Source of the DNA: Actinobacteria bacterium IMCC26077
Lineage (GTDB): Bacteria > Actinomycetota > Actinomycetes > Nanopelagicales > Nanopelagicaceae
Assembly: GCA_002284915.1 (NCBI GenBank)
Contig: CP015606.1
Coordinates: forward strand, 620,001 to 684,000
Direction of reading: 5' to 3'
DNA: 64,000 nucleotides
The notes beneath the pieces were generated by a model. That model was given only the letters and a program-made list of their open reading frames with translations. It made no database searches and had not been told where the DNA came from. A program made the position numbers and the translations under genes. Shown one piece after another: positions 10,861 to 19,467 of this stretch. Position 1 is the stretch's first letter; each line of letters begins with the position of its first letter.

Positions 10861-10898
10861 AAAAAACCGCCCCTGGAATTTCCAGAGGCGGTTTTTTT
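10861..10898. terminator. Bidirectional rho-independent terminator
   Basis: A long hairpin: CCGCC(C)CTGGA pairs with TCCAG(A)GGCGG across an ATT loop with one mismatch, flanked by A6 on the left and T7 on the right. It therefore carries a U-tract on either strand and serves both icd and the convergent ABC ATPase gene. Confidence 0.9.
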
Positions 10899-10907
10899 GT
10901 ATAGCTC

Positions 10908-11996
10908 TTAGAGGCGCTTGCCTGATTGTGCGTCGAATACGTGTACGGCAGATGGATCTGCGGTAACGGAGATGGTGTCGCCAGCCTTCGGTGGGTTCTT
11001 TGGATCCCAACGAACGATGACTTGTGCACCCTCTTCTGCATTCGCATTAGCAAGTGAGATACCAGAGGTAGCAGGCTTGCCATAAACGAAGGCATCGGAA
11101 CCGAGCTCTTCGACGACATCGACCTTGATATCAAAGCCTTGTCCGGCGCCGGTTGGCTTGAAACCTTCTGGACGAACGCCGACGATTGCTGAAGCGCCAG
11201 CTGCTGCTGGAACGGCAATCTTGAGGTTTCCGAGCGATGCCTGACCACCCGATACTGGAGCGGTGATTAAGTTCATCGCAGGGGAGCCGATAAATCCAGC
11301 AACGAATGCATTTGCTGGCTTGTCGTAAAGATTACGTGGGGAATCAACTTGTTGTAGCAAACCATCCTTGAGCACGGCAACGCGATCACCCATGGTCATA
11401 GCTTCGACCTGATCGTGTGTGACGTAGACGGTGGTGATTCCAAGGCGACGCTGGAGCGCTGCGATTTGAGTACGGGTAGCAACGCGAAGCTTTGCATCGA
11501 GGTTTGATAGCGGCTCATCCATGAGGAAGACCTGTGGTTCGCGAACGATCGCGCGACCCATTGCAACACGCTGGCGTTGTCCACCAGAGAGCGCCTTTGG
11601 CTTACGGTCTAGGTAAGGCTCGAGATCGAGCAACTTTGCCGCATCTTGAACGCGACGTGCGCGCTCATCTTTGCTTACGCCTGCGATCTTGAGCGCGAAA
11701 CCCATGTTCTCTGCCACAGACATGTGTGGGTAGAGAGCGTATGACTGGAAGACCATCGCAATATCGCGATCCTTTGGCGCCACATGTGTGACATCACGCT
11801 CGCCGATGCGAATGGAACCGGTATCAACATCTTCAAGTCCTGCAAGCATTCGAAGTGATGTTGACTTTCCGCAACCTGATGGGCCAACTAGTACGAGGAA
11901 TTCGCCGTCATTGACGGTGAGATCGAGTTGGTCTACAGCAGGACGGGTGGTACCTGGATAGGTACGACTTGCTTTATCGAATACAACAATTGCCAT
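10908..11996 (-). CDS. Carbohydrate ABC transporter ATPase, UgpC/MsmX type
   Basis: A 362-residue MalK-like ATPase: Walker A GPSGCGKST, signature ALSGGQRQRVAMGRA, Walker B FLMDEPLSNLD, switch His in YVTHDQ, and a C-terminal TOBE/MalK regulatory domain from about residue 240. No permease or binding-protein gene is adjacent, so it may energise several sugar importers encoded elsewhere, as known for MsmX-like ATPases. A GGGAG element precedes the ATG. Two perfect inverted repeats lie in its upstream region. Confidence 0.93.
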   Translation of the reverse strand: MAIVVFDKASRTYPGTTRPAVDQLDLTVNDGEFLVLVGPSGCGKSTSLRMLAGLEDVDTGSIRIGERDVTHVAPKDRDIAMVFQSYALYPHMSVAENMGFALKIAGVSKDERARRVQDAAKLLDLEPYLDRKPKALSGGQRQRVAMGRAIVREPQVFLMDEPLSNLDAKLRVATRTQIAALQRRLGITTVYVTHDQVEAMTMGDRVAVLKDGLLQQVDSPRNLYDKPANAFVAGFIGSPAMNLITAPVSGGQASLGNLKIAVPAAAGASAIVGVRPEGFKPTGAGQGFDIKVDVVEELGSDAFVYGKPATSGISLANANAEEGAQVIVRWDPKNPPKAGDTISVTADPSAVHVFDAQSGKRL

Positions 11997-12014
11997 GAGC
12001 GTTAGCTCCCTCTC

Positions 12015-12065
12015 CCGGCAGGTACGTGCCGGACGATCCGTTGGAGATAGGTCATCCTCGGATGA
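12015..12065 (-). promoter_or_regulatory. Two perfect inverted repeats in the leader of the ABC ATPase gene
   Basis: CCGGCA-N6-TGCCGG (12015–12032) and TCATCC-N2-GGATGA (12052–12065) lie 19 and 56 bp upstream of the ATPase start codon. They could be operators for a sugar-responsive repressor or form RNA hairpins in the leader. No confident -10 element is visible for this gene. Confidence 0.45.
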
Positions 12066-12134
12066 GGACGGGGAAAAAGTACCGGAAATAGGGGGGAGAG
12101 GGAAGCGATTGGGGCAAGCGCGGGCGAGGAACGC

Positions 12135-12140
12135 TACCCT
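12135..12140 (+). promoter_or_regulatory. -10 element of the CNNM/CBS gene, leaderless type
   Basis: TACCCT followed by 6 nt and the GTG start at 12147. This spacing is what supports GTG 12147 as the start. Confidence 0.55.
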
Positions 12141-12146
12141 TGAAGG

Positions 12147-13481
12147 GTGTCTGGGTCTCTGGGGCAGGTCATCGGCGATATCGCCATCGTCCTCGCTCTC
12201 ATTGGCCTCTCATCCCTCCTGGTGGCTGCGGAGATCGCCCTCATCTCGCTCCGCGAGAGTCAGATCAAACAGCTCTCGAGCACGGGAAGGCGCGGCGCCC
12301 GGGTAGCAGCCCTGACCGCCAATCCCAATCGCTTCCTCGCCGCAATTCAGGTGGGTATCACCGTCTTTGGCTTCCTTTCGGCAGCGATCGGGGCCGAACG
12401 TCTCGGCCGTTACGTGGCTCCGTGGTTTGTCGATCTTGGTCTGAGCGAGAACCTTGCTGAATTATTTGCGCTCATCGGTCTGACGCTCGTCATTGCTTAC
12501 GTCTCCTTAATCATCGGGGAGCTCACGCCCAAACGAATTGCAATCGTTCGAGCAGTGCCTATCTCATTAGCCAGCGCCGGAGCGGTCGAAGTGATCGCGA
12601 GATTATTTCGACCAATCATTTGGCTACTGTCAAAGTCCACTGATGTCCTAGTGCGCGCATTTGGAATTGATCCGAAGGCGGCGCGGGAACAGATGAGTGA
12701 AGAGGAGCTCCTTGACCTCTTGAGTGGACATCACGCATTCACACATGCTGAGAAAGAGATTGTTGAAGAAGTCTTCGAGGCAAGCGATCGCCAAATCCAT
12801 TCAATCATGGTTCCGCGAACAGAGGTCGACTTCTTGGATAGTGAATTAACTGTTGGACAAGCTGTGAAAGTCATTATCGAGACCGGGCATTCCCGGTATC
12901 CGGTGGTCAAAGGCTCATTCGACGACATCATTGGTTTTGTCAACGTTCGCGATCTCTTGGATCCGCAATTACATGAACGACAGACTCGAATCGCTGATCT
13001 CGTTCGCGAAATTGAATTTATTCCGGGCACTCGTGAGTTGCTACCAGTGTTGTCCAAGATGCGGGCCGATGGCTCTCATATCGCGATAGTTGTTGATGAA
13101 TATGGCGGTACCGACGGAATAATCACCCTAGAGGATTTAGTTGAACAATTCATCGGCGAGATTCGAGATGAATACGACAACCACGAAGTAGACGAGGTAC
13201 GAGAGGCCAGCGTGGGCGAATTTCATATAGATGGCCTGACGAACCTCTCTGAGGCGAGCAACGAGATTGATTATCGCTTTCCCGAAGGGCCATACGAAAG
13301 CATTGGCGGATTGGTCACCCACAAATTGGGTCGGATTGCCGAAGTGGGAGATCGAATAACGCTGCCCGGGTGCGAGCTCCTCGTTGAGAGCGTTGAAGGC
13401 AAACGTCCGGCGATGCTTCGGGTACTTTTATCGCCTGAGTCCAATATCGAAGATAAACAGGATGGCAACGGGGTGAAATAG
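12147..13481 (+). CDS. CNNM-type membrane protein with CBS pair and CorC_HlyC domain
   Basis: A 444-residue 'hemolysin family' protein. The N-terminal CNNM/DUF21 membrane domain (about residues 1–190) has hydrophobic helices near 8–30, 65–90 and 100–125. Two CBS domains follow (about 205–330; FVNVRDLLD and DEYGGTDGIITLEDLVEQ are typical). A C-terminal CorC_HlyC transporter-associated domain occupies about 345–435. The family is linked to Mg2+/Co2+ homeostasis; hemolytic activity is only a historical name. The stop abuts the trpS ATG. Confidence 0.9.
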   Translation: MSGSLGQVIGDIAIVLALIGLSSLLVAAEIALISLRESQIKQLSSTGRRGARVAALTANPNRFLAAIQVGITVFGFLSAAIGAERLGRYVAPWFVDLGLSENLAELFALIGLTLVIAYVSLIIGELTPKRIAIVRAVPISLASAGAVEVIARLFRPIIWLLSKSTDVLVRAFGIDPKAAREQMSEEELLDLLSGHHAFTHAEKEIVEEVFEASDRQIHSIMVPRTEVDFLDSELTVGQAVKVIIETGHSRYPVVKGSFDDIIGFVNVRDLLDPQLHERQTRIADLVREIEFIPGTRELLPVLSKMRADGSHIAIVVDEYGGTDGIITLEDLVEQFIGEIRDEYDNHEVDEVREASVGEFHIDGLTNLSEASNEIDYRFPEGPYESIGGLVTHKLGRIAEVGDRITLPGCELLVESVEGKRPAMLRVLLSPESNIEDKQDGNGVK

Positions 13482-14483
13482 ATGGTCAAGCGCGTTCTCT
13501 CTGGAATCCAACCGACCCATGACTCGTTCCACCTTGGCAACTATTTGGGAGCGCTTCAGCAATGGGTGGAACTTCAGAGCACCCATGATGCTTATTACTG
13601 CATCGTGGATTTACATGCCTTAACAGTCGAGGTTGATCCTGCGCTACTGCGGAAGCGAATCCTTGCCTCGGCAGCGCAGTTATTGGCGATCGGAATCAAT
13701 CCAGAGAAGTCGACTCTTTTCATCCAGTCGCACGTTCCAGCACATAATCAACTGGGTTGGGTTTTCGAGTGCATTACTGGCTTTGGTGAAGCCAATCGAA
13801 TGACGCAATTCAAAGATAAATCGCAGAAGAGTGGCGCCGATCGAACTGTGGTTGGCCTCTTTACCTATCCGATGTTGCAGGCGGCCGATATTTTGCTCTA
13901 TCAACCAGAGCTAGTCCCGGTCGGAGAGGATCAACGACAACATATCGAGCTGACCCGCGACCTGGCACAGCGATTCAATTCAAGCTATGGCGAGGTTTTC
14001 ACGGTACCGGGCGCACATATTTTAAAGAGCAAAGCAAAGATCATGGACTTGCAAGAGCCAACATCGAAGATGAGCAAATCTGCGACGAGCTTGGCGGGTG
14101 TGATCGAACTACTTGATACCCCAGAGGCGAATATCAAGAAGATAAAGAGCGCAGTAACCGACACCGGCCGAGAAGTCACCTTTGATGAGGAGCAGAAAGC
14201 AGGAATCAGCAACCTGCTCTCGATTTTTGCTGCGATCACTGGCCGCAGCATCCCCAGTATCGAAGCCGACTATGTCGGTAAGGGCTATGGTGATTTTAAG
14301 AAGGATGTTGCTGAAGTGGTTACTGATTCGCTCAAACCAATCAGAGAGGCGGCGCTGACCTATTTGAAGGATGAAGGTGCGCTTCTAGAGATATTGCGCG
14401 TGGGAGCGGAGCGAGCTGATGCCGTTGCTTCACAAACGCTCGCCGATGTTTATCAGGCGCTTGGGTTGCTCCCGCGCGCGTAA
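13482..14483 (+). CDS. trpS: Tryptophanyl-tRNA synthetase
   Basis: Class I aminoacyl-tRNA synthetase (333 residues) charging tRNA-Trp. The HIGH-type motif is HLGNY in [16 protein letters not shown] and the KMSKS loop is intact (SKMSKSATS). ATG immediately follows the upstream stop, implying coupled expression with the CNNM/CBS protein. Confidence 0.96.
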   Translation: MVKRVLSGIQPTHDSFHLGNYLGALQQWVELQSTHDAYYCIVDLHALTVEVDPALLRKRILASAAQLLAIGINPEKSTLFIQSHVPAHNQLGWVFECITGFGEANRMTQFKDKSQKSGADRTVVGLFTYPMLQAADILLYQPELVPVGEDQRQHIELTRDLAQRFNSSYGEVFTVPGAHILKSKAKIMDLQEPTSKMSKSATSLAGVIELLDTPEANIKKIKSAVTDTGREVTFDEEQKAGISNLLSIFAAITGRSIPSIEADYVGKGYGDFKKDVAEVVTDSLKPIREAALTYLKDEGALLEILRVGAERADAVASQTLADVYQALGLLPRA

Positions 14484-14486
14484 GAA

Positions 14487-15410
14487 TCAGACTAACTCGC
14501 CTACTGGTTCGATCTTTCCGATTGCTTCGAATCCCCAATCGAATAACTTCTTAGCCAGAGCATCGCGACCATATCGAAGATGCATGAAAGTGATAATCAC
14601 AGTTTTGCCATCACGCTCTGCGATACCGATGTAGGTGTTTCGACCATTGGTTGTGTAGCCAGTTTTAACGCCAATCACTCCGGGGTAAGTAAAGAGTAAT
14701 TTATTCAAATTACGAAGCTTTCGATTGGTGTTTCGAGGTCCACTATTTGGGAATACATATGTCTTCGTAGCCACAATCTTCCGGAAAGTCTTATTCTTCA
14801 TCGCAGCGCGCGCAATAAGCGCTAGATCATATGCACTGGATACTTGCCCCGGAGTATCCAATCCATGCGGACTCTTAGGGATAGTGTCGTAAGCCTGAAT
14901 CGAGCGGGCCTTAGCTAACATCAATTTGGAAGTTTTCTTAATGCCACCACTCATATTTGCTAGCGCGACACCGGCATCATTTCCTGATTGCAGCATCAAT
15001 CCGTACCAGATATCTCTCACTTTATACTTACGGTTTTTCCATAGGCCGACTTTGTTTCCGATTGTGCTTGGTTCTCGCCACGTTGCGGTATATCGCTTGT
15101 TCATATTGATTCGCGGCAAGAGCGTCAGAGCGGTAAGGGTTTTTAAGGTGCTTGCCGGAGGTAACTTCTTATGCGGATTCTTCGCTGCCAGCACCTCGCC
15201 ACTCTCAAAATCTGCAATCAGGTAAGAGAGCGCCGAAGTTGAAGGTGGGGCTGAGATGCCATCGCCTTCAACTGAATTGACGATGACGCCTGTTTCGCCA
15301 AGTCGACCCCCGCCAATGACTGACTTCGCTTCAGCACTTCCCGCTATCACGCTCAAAACCATCGCTCCAGAGAGGATTAATGCGAGCAATGAACCAGCTG
15401 GGCGTCTCAT
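14487..15410 (-). CDS. D-alanyl-D-alanine carboxypeptidase (PBP5-like, S11 family)
   Basis: Trims the terminal D-Ala from peptidoglycan stem peptides outside the membrane. The three penicillin-binding motifs are present: STLK (SxxK) in PPASTLKTLT, SGN in LQSGNDAG, and KTG in GVKTGYTTN. ATG 15410 gives a clean signal peptide (MRRPAGSLLALILSG..., cleavage probably after AEA near residue 29); an upstream in-frame ATG at 15458 would add a polar tail. The protein is 307 residues with no obvious C-terminal anchor. Confidence 0.9.
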   Translation of the reverse strand: MRRPAGSLLALILSGAMVLSVIAGSAEAKSVIGGGRLGETGVIVNSVEGDGISAPPSTSALSYLIADFESGEVLAAKNPHKKLPPASTLKTLTALTLLPRINMNKRYTATWREPSTIGNKVGLWKNRKYKVRDIWYGLMLQSGNDAGVALANMSGGIKKTSKLMLAKARSIQAYDTIPKSPHGLDTPGQVSSAYDLALIARAAMKNKTFRKIVATKTYVFPNSGPRNTNRKLRNLNKLLFTYPGVIGVKTGYTTNGRNTYIGIAERDGKTVIITFMHLRYGRDALAKKLFDWGFEAIGKIEPVGELV

Positions 15411-15418
15411 AGCAAGAG

Positions 15419-15473
15419 AGGGTATTGAGTGATTATAGATTTTTTCCTTGTGCCACACCGAGAGAGATAAGAT
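15419..15473. promoter_or_regulatory. Divergent promoters of the carboxypeptidase and mutase genes
   Basis: Minus strand: TACCCT (15424–15419) lies 8 nt from the carboxypeptidase ATG, and a consensus TATAAT (15437–15432) lies 21 nt from it. Plus strand: TAAGAT (15468–15473) lies 6 nt before the mutase GTG at 15480. The whole divergent intergenic region is 69 bp. Confidence 0.5.
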
Positions 15474-15479
15474 TCACAG

Positions 15480-17027
15480 GTGAGCGCAAAATCTGAATCA
15501 GGCTTTCCCATCAAACCTGATTATCTTGAAGATGGCGAGAAGCCTGGTGAATTTCCATTCACTCGAGGGATCTACTCGGAGATGTATCTTCGTAAACCTT
15601 GGACGATGCGCCAATATGCGGGATTTGGTTCAGCGAAAGAATCGAATGATCGATACCACCAATTAGTCAAGGCTGGAACTGGTGGATTATCGGTGGCATT
15701 TGATCTACCGACACAAATGGGCTTTGACTCGGATGCTCCACAATCACTCGGGGAAGTCGGGCGAGTTGGAGTTGCCATTGATTCTCTTGAAGATATGCGT
15801 GAGTTGTTTCGAGGAATTCCGTTAGACAGAGTCTCGACCTCGATGACTATCAATGCTCCAGCGGCCATCTTGTTATTGATGTACCAAATCGTGGCAGCCG
15901 AGCAGGGGATTTCAAGCGACCAACTCAACGGCACAATCCAAAATGACATCTTGAAGGAGTACATCTCGCGCGGAACTTATATCTTCCCGCCGAAACCTTC
16001 GATGCGATTGATCTGTGACATTTTCGAATACTGCTCTAATGAACTGCCGAAGTGGAACACAATCTCAGTTTCTGGTTATCACATGGCCGAAGCAGGTGCC
16101 AATCCGGTCCAAGAGATTGCGTTCACTTTAAGTAACGCAATTGCGTATCTTGACGCAGCGCGAGATCGAGGATTAAACGTCGAGCAAGTTGCAGCGCGAA
16201 TGAGTTTCTTCTTCGTCTCGCGAACGACCGTCTTGGAGGAGGTGGCAAAGTTTCGCGCCGCCCGCCAAGTTTGGGCGAAGATCATCAAAGGACGTTACGG
16301 AATAACAAGCGAACGCGCTATGCACCTTCGATTCCACACCCAGACTGCCGGGGTTCAACTCACTGCAGCTCAACCTGAATTAAATCTAGTCCGGGTAACG
16401 TTACAAGCTATTGCTGCGGTGCTTGGTGGCACTCAATCGCTGCATACCAATTCATTTGATGAAGCCTTGGGCTTACCCACCGAGAAAGCTGCGTTATTAG
16501 CGCTGCGGACACAACAAGTCATCTCCCATGAGAGTGATCTTGCGCGTACCGTTGATGCATTAGCTGGATCTGCAGCCGTTGAAGCGATGACCCAAGAACT
16601 TGTGACAGATATCGAAGCACTCATCGCAAAGGTCGATGGACTTGGTGGCGCAGTAGCTGGAGTTGAGGCCGGGTTCCAAAAGGGCGAAATCGAGAAGAAT
16701 GCTTACCGGATTGCGCAAGAAATCGAAGGCAAAGAACGGATCATTGTGGGAGTCAACGAGTTTGTCACTTCGCCAGAACCATATCAACCGTTACGAGTTG
16801 ACGATGGTGTGTCAACAGAGCAATTGGCGAAGTTAACCGCACTGCGCGCTGGTCGTGACAGCCAGGCGGTATCCAAATCATTAGCAGAAATCACCGCGGC
16901 AGCGAACGGAAGCGAGAATCTGATGCCGGTGATTAAAGAAGCGCTGCTACTCAACGCGACTGTCGGCGAGATTTCTAATGCGCTGCGCAGCGCGTGGGGC
17001 GCTTATCGAGCGCCAGAGAGTTGGTAA
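15480..17027 (+). CDS. Methylmalonyl-CoA mutase large (catalytic) subunit, split form
   Basis: B12-dependent isomerase TIM-barrel subunit of 515 residues without its own B12 domain; it must pair with the small subunit at 1776–2168. Substrate-specificity residues point to methylmalonyl-CoA: Tyr46 (MRQYAGFG) and Arg164 (SRGTYIFPP) fall 118 residues apart, as do Tyr89/Arg207 of P. shermanii MCM, whereas isobutyryl-CoA mutase has Phe/Gln. Other family features are VAFDLPTQMGFDSD and RFHTQTAG. The start is GTG with a -10 element 6 nt upstream. The stop directly abuts the stop of the convergent biotin carboxylase gene. Confidence 0.88.
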   Translation: MSAKSESGFPIKPDYLEDGEKPGEFPFTRGIYSEMYLRKPWTMRQYAGFGSAKESNDRYHQLVKAGTGGLSVAFDLPTQMGFDSDAPQSLGEVGRVGVAIDSLEDMRELFRGIPLDRVSTSMTINAPAAILLLMYQIVAAEQGISSDQLNGTIQNDILKEYISRGTYIFPPKPSMRLICDIFEYCSNELPKWNTISVSGYHMAEAGANPVQEIAFTLSNAIAYLDAARDRGLNVEQVAARMSFFFVSRTTVLEEVAKFRAARQVWAKIIKGRYGITSERAMHLRFHTQTAGVQLTAAQPELNLVRVTLQAIAAVLGGTQSLHTNSFDEALGLPTEKAALLALRTQQVISHESDLARTVDALAGSAAVEAMTQELVTDIEALIAKVDGLGGAVAGVEAGFQKGEIEKNAYRIAQEIEGKERIIVGVNEFVTSPEPYQPLRVDDGVSTEQLAKLTALRAGRDSQAVSKSLAEITAAANGSENLMPVIKEALLLNATVGEISNALRSAWGAYRAPESW

Positions 17028-18743
17028 TTACCGAATCTCGCAGATTGTTGCACCGCTCGAGATATTCGCACCAACTTCTAATGTGAGTCCATGGATGGTT
17101 CCGGACTTATGTGCCAATAGCGGTTGCTCCATCTTCATCGCTTCCAACACTGCGATGAGATCACCCTCGCTCACCTCTGCGCCATTGCTTACGGCAATCT
17201 TGACCACCGTTCCCTGCATTGGACTGGAGAGCGCATTCCCTTGATTCTTAAAAGTTCGCGTGGCGTTGGATCGTCGCCGCTTGAGCTGCTGCCCCAAGAT
17301 TCCCACCTCGAGGCGATGGCCATCCACTTCGACGACTAACCGTTCGAGGACCGGCTCGGCAAGCGCTTCGCTGCTACCTGAGAATGGCGGGATTTGATTA
17401 TCGAATTCGCTCTCGATCCAACCGGTGAAAACCACAAAGGGTTCGCTCGTAAAGGCGGCATCGCCAACAACTGCTCTATGAAAAGGTAAAGCGGTGGCGA
17501 TTCCATCAACAATAAACTCATCGAGAGCACGGCGTGCTCGTTGAAGTGCCTCGGAACGGGTTGCGCCGGTGACAATCAATTTGGCAAGAAGTGAATCGAA
17601 ATTCCCGCTGATTACATCTCCTGAGGTGAATCCAGCATCCACTCGTACGCCTGGACCAGAAGGTGTTTTCCATTTCGTAATCACTCCCGGCGTGGGGAGA
17701 AAATTACGACCCGGATCTTCGCCGTTAATTCGGAATTCAATGGAGTGGCCACGGATCTCGGGGTCACCGTATGTGATCTTCTCTCCCGAGGCGATTCGGA
17801 ACTGCTCTCGCACGAGATCTAAGCCTGTTACCTCTTCACTGACGGGATGTTCGACCTGAAGGCGCGTATTGACCTCAAGGAAAGAGATCGTGCCATCGAC
17901 TCCAACGAGGAATTCGCAAGTACCAGCGCCGACGTAACCTGCCTCTTTAATGATTGCTTTACTTGACGAGTACAACTGATTAACTTGATCTGCACTTAAG
18001 AATGGAGCTGGAGCCTCTTCGACTAGTTTTTGATGGCGCCGTTGCAGCGAACAATCACGGGTGGAGACCACGACAACGGTGCCATGAGCATCTGCAAGCA
18101 CTTGGGTCTCAACATGGCGAGGTCGGTCAAGATATCGCTCAACAAAACATTCACCGCGACCAAAAGCGGCAACTGCTTCACGGACGGCTGAGTCGAAGAG
18201 TTCGGGAATCTCTTCGATGGTGCGAGCAACCTTTAAGCCACGGCCGCCACCGCCATGGGCAGCTTTTATCGCCACGGGTAAGCCATGTTCCTTCGCAAAA
18301 GCGATGACCTCGCTCGCGCTCTCCACTGGATCTGGGGTACCGGCAACGAGAGGCGCACCAACTTTTGCAGCAATCTTTCGTGCAGATACCTTGTCGCCCA
18401 GTGCGGCAATTGCATGTGGTGGCGGACCAATCCAGACCAGACCCGCGTCGATTACAGCGGCGGCAAACGTCGCATTCTCGGAGAGAAATCCATAACCAGG
18501 ATGAATTGCATCGATATTGGCTTTCTTTGCTATGGCAATGATCTTCTCGATGTTCAGATAACTCTCTGCAGCGCTCTTTCCATCAAGCGCATAAGCCTCA
18601 TCGCATGCCAAGACATGTTGTGCATTTCGATCGCCATCAGAGTAGATCGCAACGGGGACAATCCCATGATCACGTGCAGCGCGCGCGACTCGAATGGCTA
18701 TCTCACCACGGTTAGCTATCAATACTCGTGCAATGGGCTTCAT
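17028..18743 (-). CDS. Acyl-CoA carboxylase alpha subunit: biotin carboxylase fused to BCCP
   Basis: Carboxylates its own biotin with bicarbonate and ATP for transfer by the beta subunit. The 571-residue protein has a biotin carboxylase part ([24 protein letters not shown]-binding [24 protein letters not shown] catalytic loop) and a C-terminal biotinyl domain with the acceptor lysine Lys537 in [13 protein letters not shown] 18743 overlaps the maf stop as ATGA, which decides the start against an in-frame ATG 27 bp upstream. Last gene of the pccB–epsilon–maf–alpha operon, probably the propionyl-CoA carboxylase alpha subunit, possibly shared with acetyl-CoA carboxylase. Confidence 0.92.
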   Translation of the reverse strand: MKPIARVLIANRGEIAIRVARAARDHGIVPVAIYSDGDRNAQHVLACDEAYALDGKSAAESYLNIEKIIAIAKKANIDAIHPGYGFLSENATFAAAVIDAGLVWIGPPPHAIAALGDKVSARKIAAKVGAPLVAGTPDPVESASEVIAFAKEHGLPVAIKAAHGGGGRGLKVARTIEEIPELFDSAVREAVAAFGRGECFVERYLDRPRHVETQVLADAHGTVVVVSTRDCSLQRRHQKLVEEAPAPFLSADQVNQLYSSSKAIIKEAGYVGAGTCEFLVGVDGTISFLEVNTRLQVEHPVSEEVTGLDLVREQFRIASGEKITYGDPEIRGHSIEFRINGEDPGRNFLPTPGVITKWKTPSGPGVRVDAGFTSGDVISGNFDSLLAKLIVTGATRSEALQRARRALDEFIVDGIATALPFHRAVVGDAAFTSEPFVVFTGWIESEFDNQIPPFSGSSEALAEPVLERLVVEVDGHRLEVGILGQQLKRRRSNATRTFKNQGNALSSPMQGTVVKIAVSNGAEVSEGDLIAVLEAMKMEQPLLAHKSGTIHGLTLEVGANISSGATICEIR

Positions 18744-19345
18744 GATGAGCTCGCTCTCAATGTGTGCCAAGGGTGTCCTAATTCTTCGCAGAGTTGGCGC
18801 AAGTGATTCATGCTCAATCCTAGGACGCCCGTTGCATCGCCAGAGATTCTTGAAATGTAGGCAGATCCGATGCCATCTAACGAAGCCCCGCCAGCAAGCA
18901 AGAGCGGTTCTTCAGTTGCGATATAGGAGTGAATCTCTTCATCAGAGATTTCGGCAAATGAAATTTCAGTCGTTGAGAGCGCACTTCGTGAGGACATCGA
19001 GGTAGTGTCAAACACCGTTTGTCCGGTATGGAGTTGACCTGATTTACCGAGATACTCGCGCCACCAATTGAGTGCAACTTCGGCAGTCTCAGGTTTTGCC
19101 ATGGCCCGTCCATTGAATTCCAATGTGGAATCGGCTCCAATAACCAACGCTGGTTCACCCTGATGCTTCTTTGCGATTGCGCTTGCTTTGGCTTGGGAGA
19201 GTGCCACCACCATCTCCGCTGGTGCGAGCGTTGCGAAATGTTCGCTCTCCTCATCAACACCGCTAACCTCGACTGTATGCAAGATTTGCGCCTCACTGAG
19301 TAACTTGGTGCGCGCAGCTGATGCGGAGGCCAAAATTACCTTCAC
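18740..19345 (-). CDS. maf: Maf-like nucleotide pyrophosphatase
   Basis: House-cleaning NTP pyrophosphatase (201 residues). The N-terminal [16 protein letters not shown] matches the Maf signature, followed by [16 protein letters not shown] and the [16 protein letters not shown] region. The start is GTG overlapping the stop of the epsilon-subunit gene; the stop overlaps the biotin carboxylase ATG. A maf gene within the acyl-CoA carboxylase operon is typical of actinobacteria. Confidence 0.92.
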   Translation of the reverse strand: MKVILASASAARTKLLSEAQILHTVEVSGVDEESEHFATLAPAEMVVALSQAKASAIAKKHQGEPALVIGADSTLEFNGRAMAKPETAEVALNWWREYLGKSGQLHTGQTVFDTTSMSSRSALSTTEISFAEISDEEIHSYIATEEPLLLAGGASLDGIGSAYISRISGDATGVLGLSMNHLRQLCEELGHPWHTLRASSS

Positions 19346-19467
19346 CGCGAATTCCCGTCGGTTCCTTCGATGACAGGTTTTACACCGCTTGCTTCACTAA
19401 GCTTCAAGGCTTTTTCAATCGCGGCAATCTCAAGCTGGGAAGCTGATCCCTTCAGAATCGTGATCAC
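19342..19467 (-). CDS. accE: Acyl-CoA carboxylase epsilon subunit, very short
   Basis: A 41-residue gene between pccB and maf. It starts with GTG overlapping the pccB stop (GTGA) and ends in a TGA overlapping the maf GTG, so it is stop/start coupled on both sides. The product, beginning [20 protein letters not shown], matches the usual epsilon pattern of a short beta strand ('xVxGxP') plus a helix of Glu/Ala/Leu. Actinobacterial epsilon subunits stabilise the alpha–beta carboxylase complex. Position and pattern make the call good despite the short length. Confidence 0.85.
   Translation of the reverse strand: MITILKGSASQLEIAAIEKALKLSEASGVKPVIEGTDGNSR

Noticed and set aside
11125-11134. TTGATATCAA palindrome resembling the mdh operator
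   Set aside because: It is inside the ABC ATPase coding sequence, is shorter than the 14-bp mdh palindrome, and has no promoter next to it.
15480-17027. Isobutyryl-CoA or ethylmalonyl-CoA mutase as identity of the large subunit
   Set aside because: Tyr46 and Arg164 match methylmalonyl-CoA mutase rather than the Phe/Gln pair of isobutyryl-CoA mutase, and the context is propionyl-CoA carboxylase; ethylmalonyl-CoA mutase is not formally excluded.
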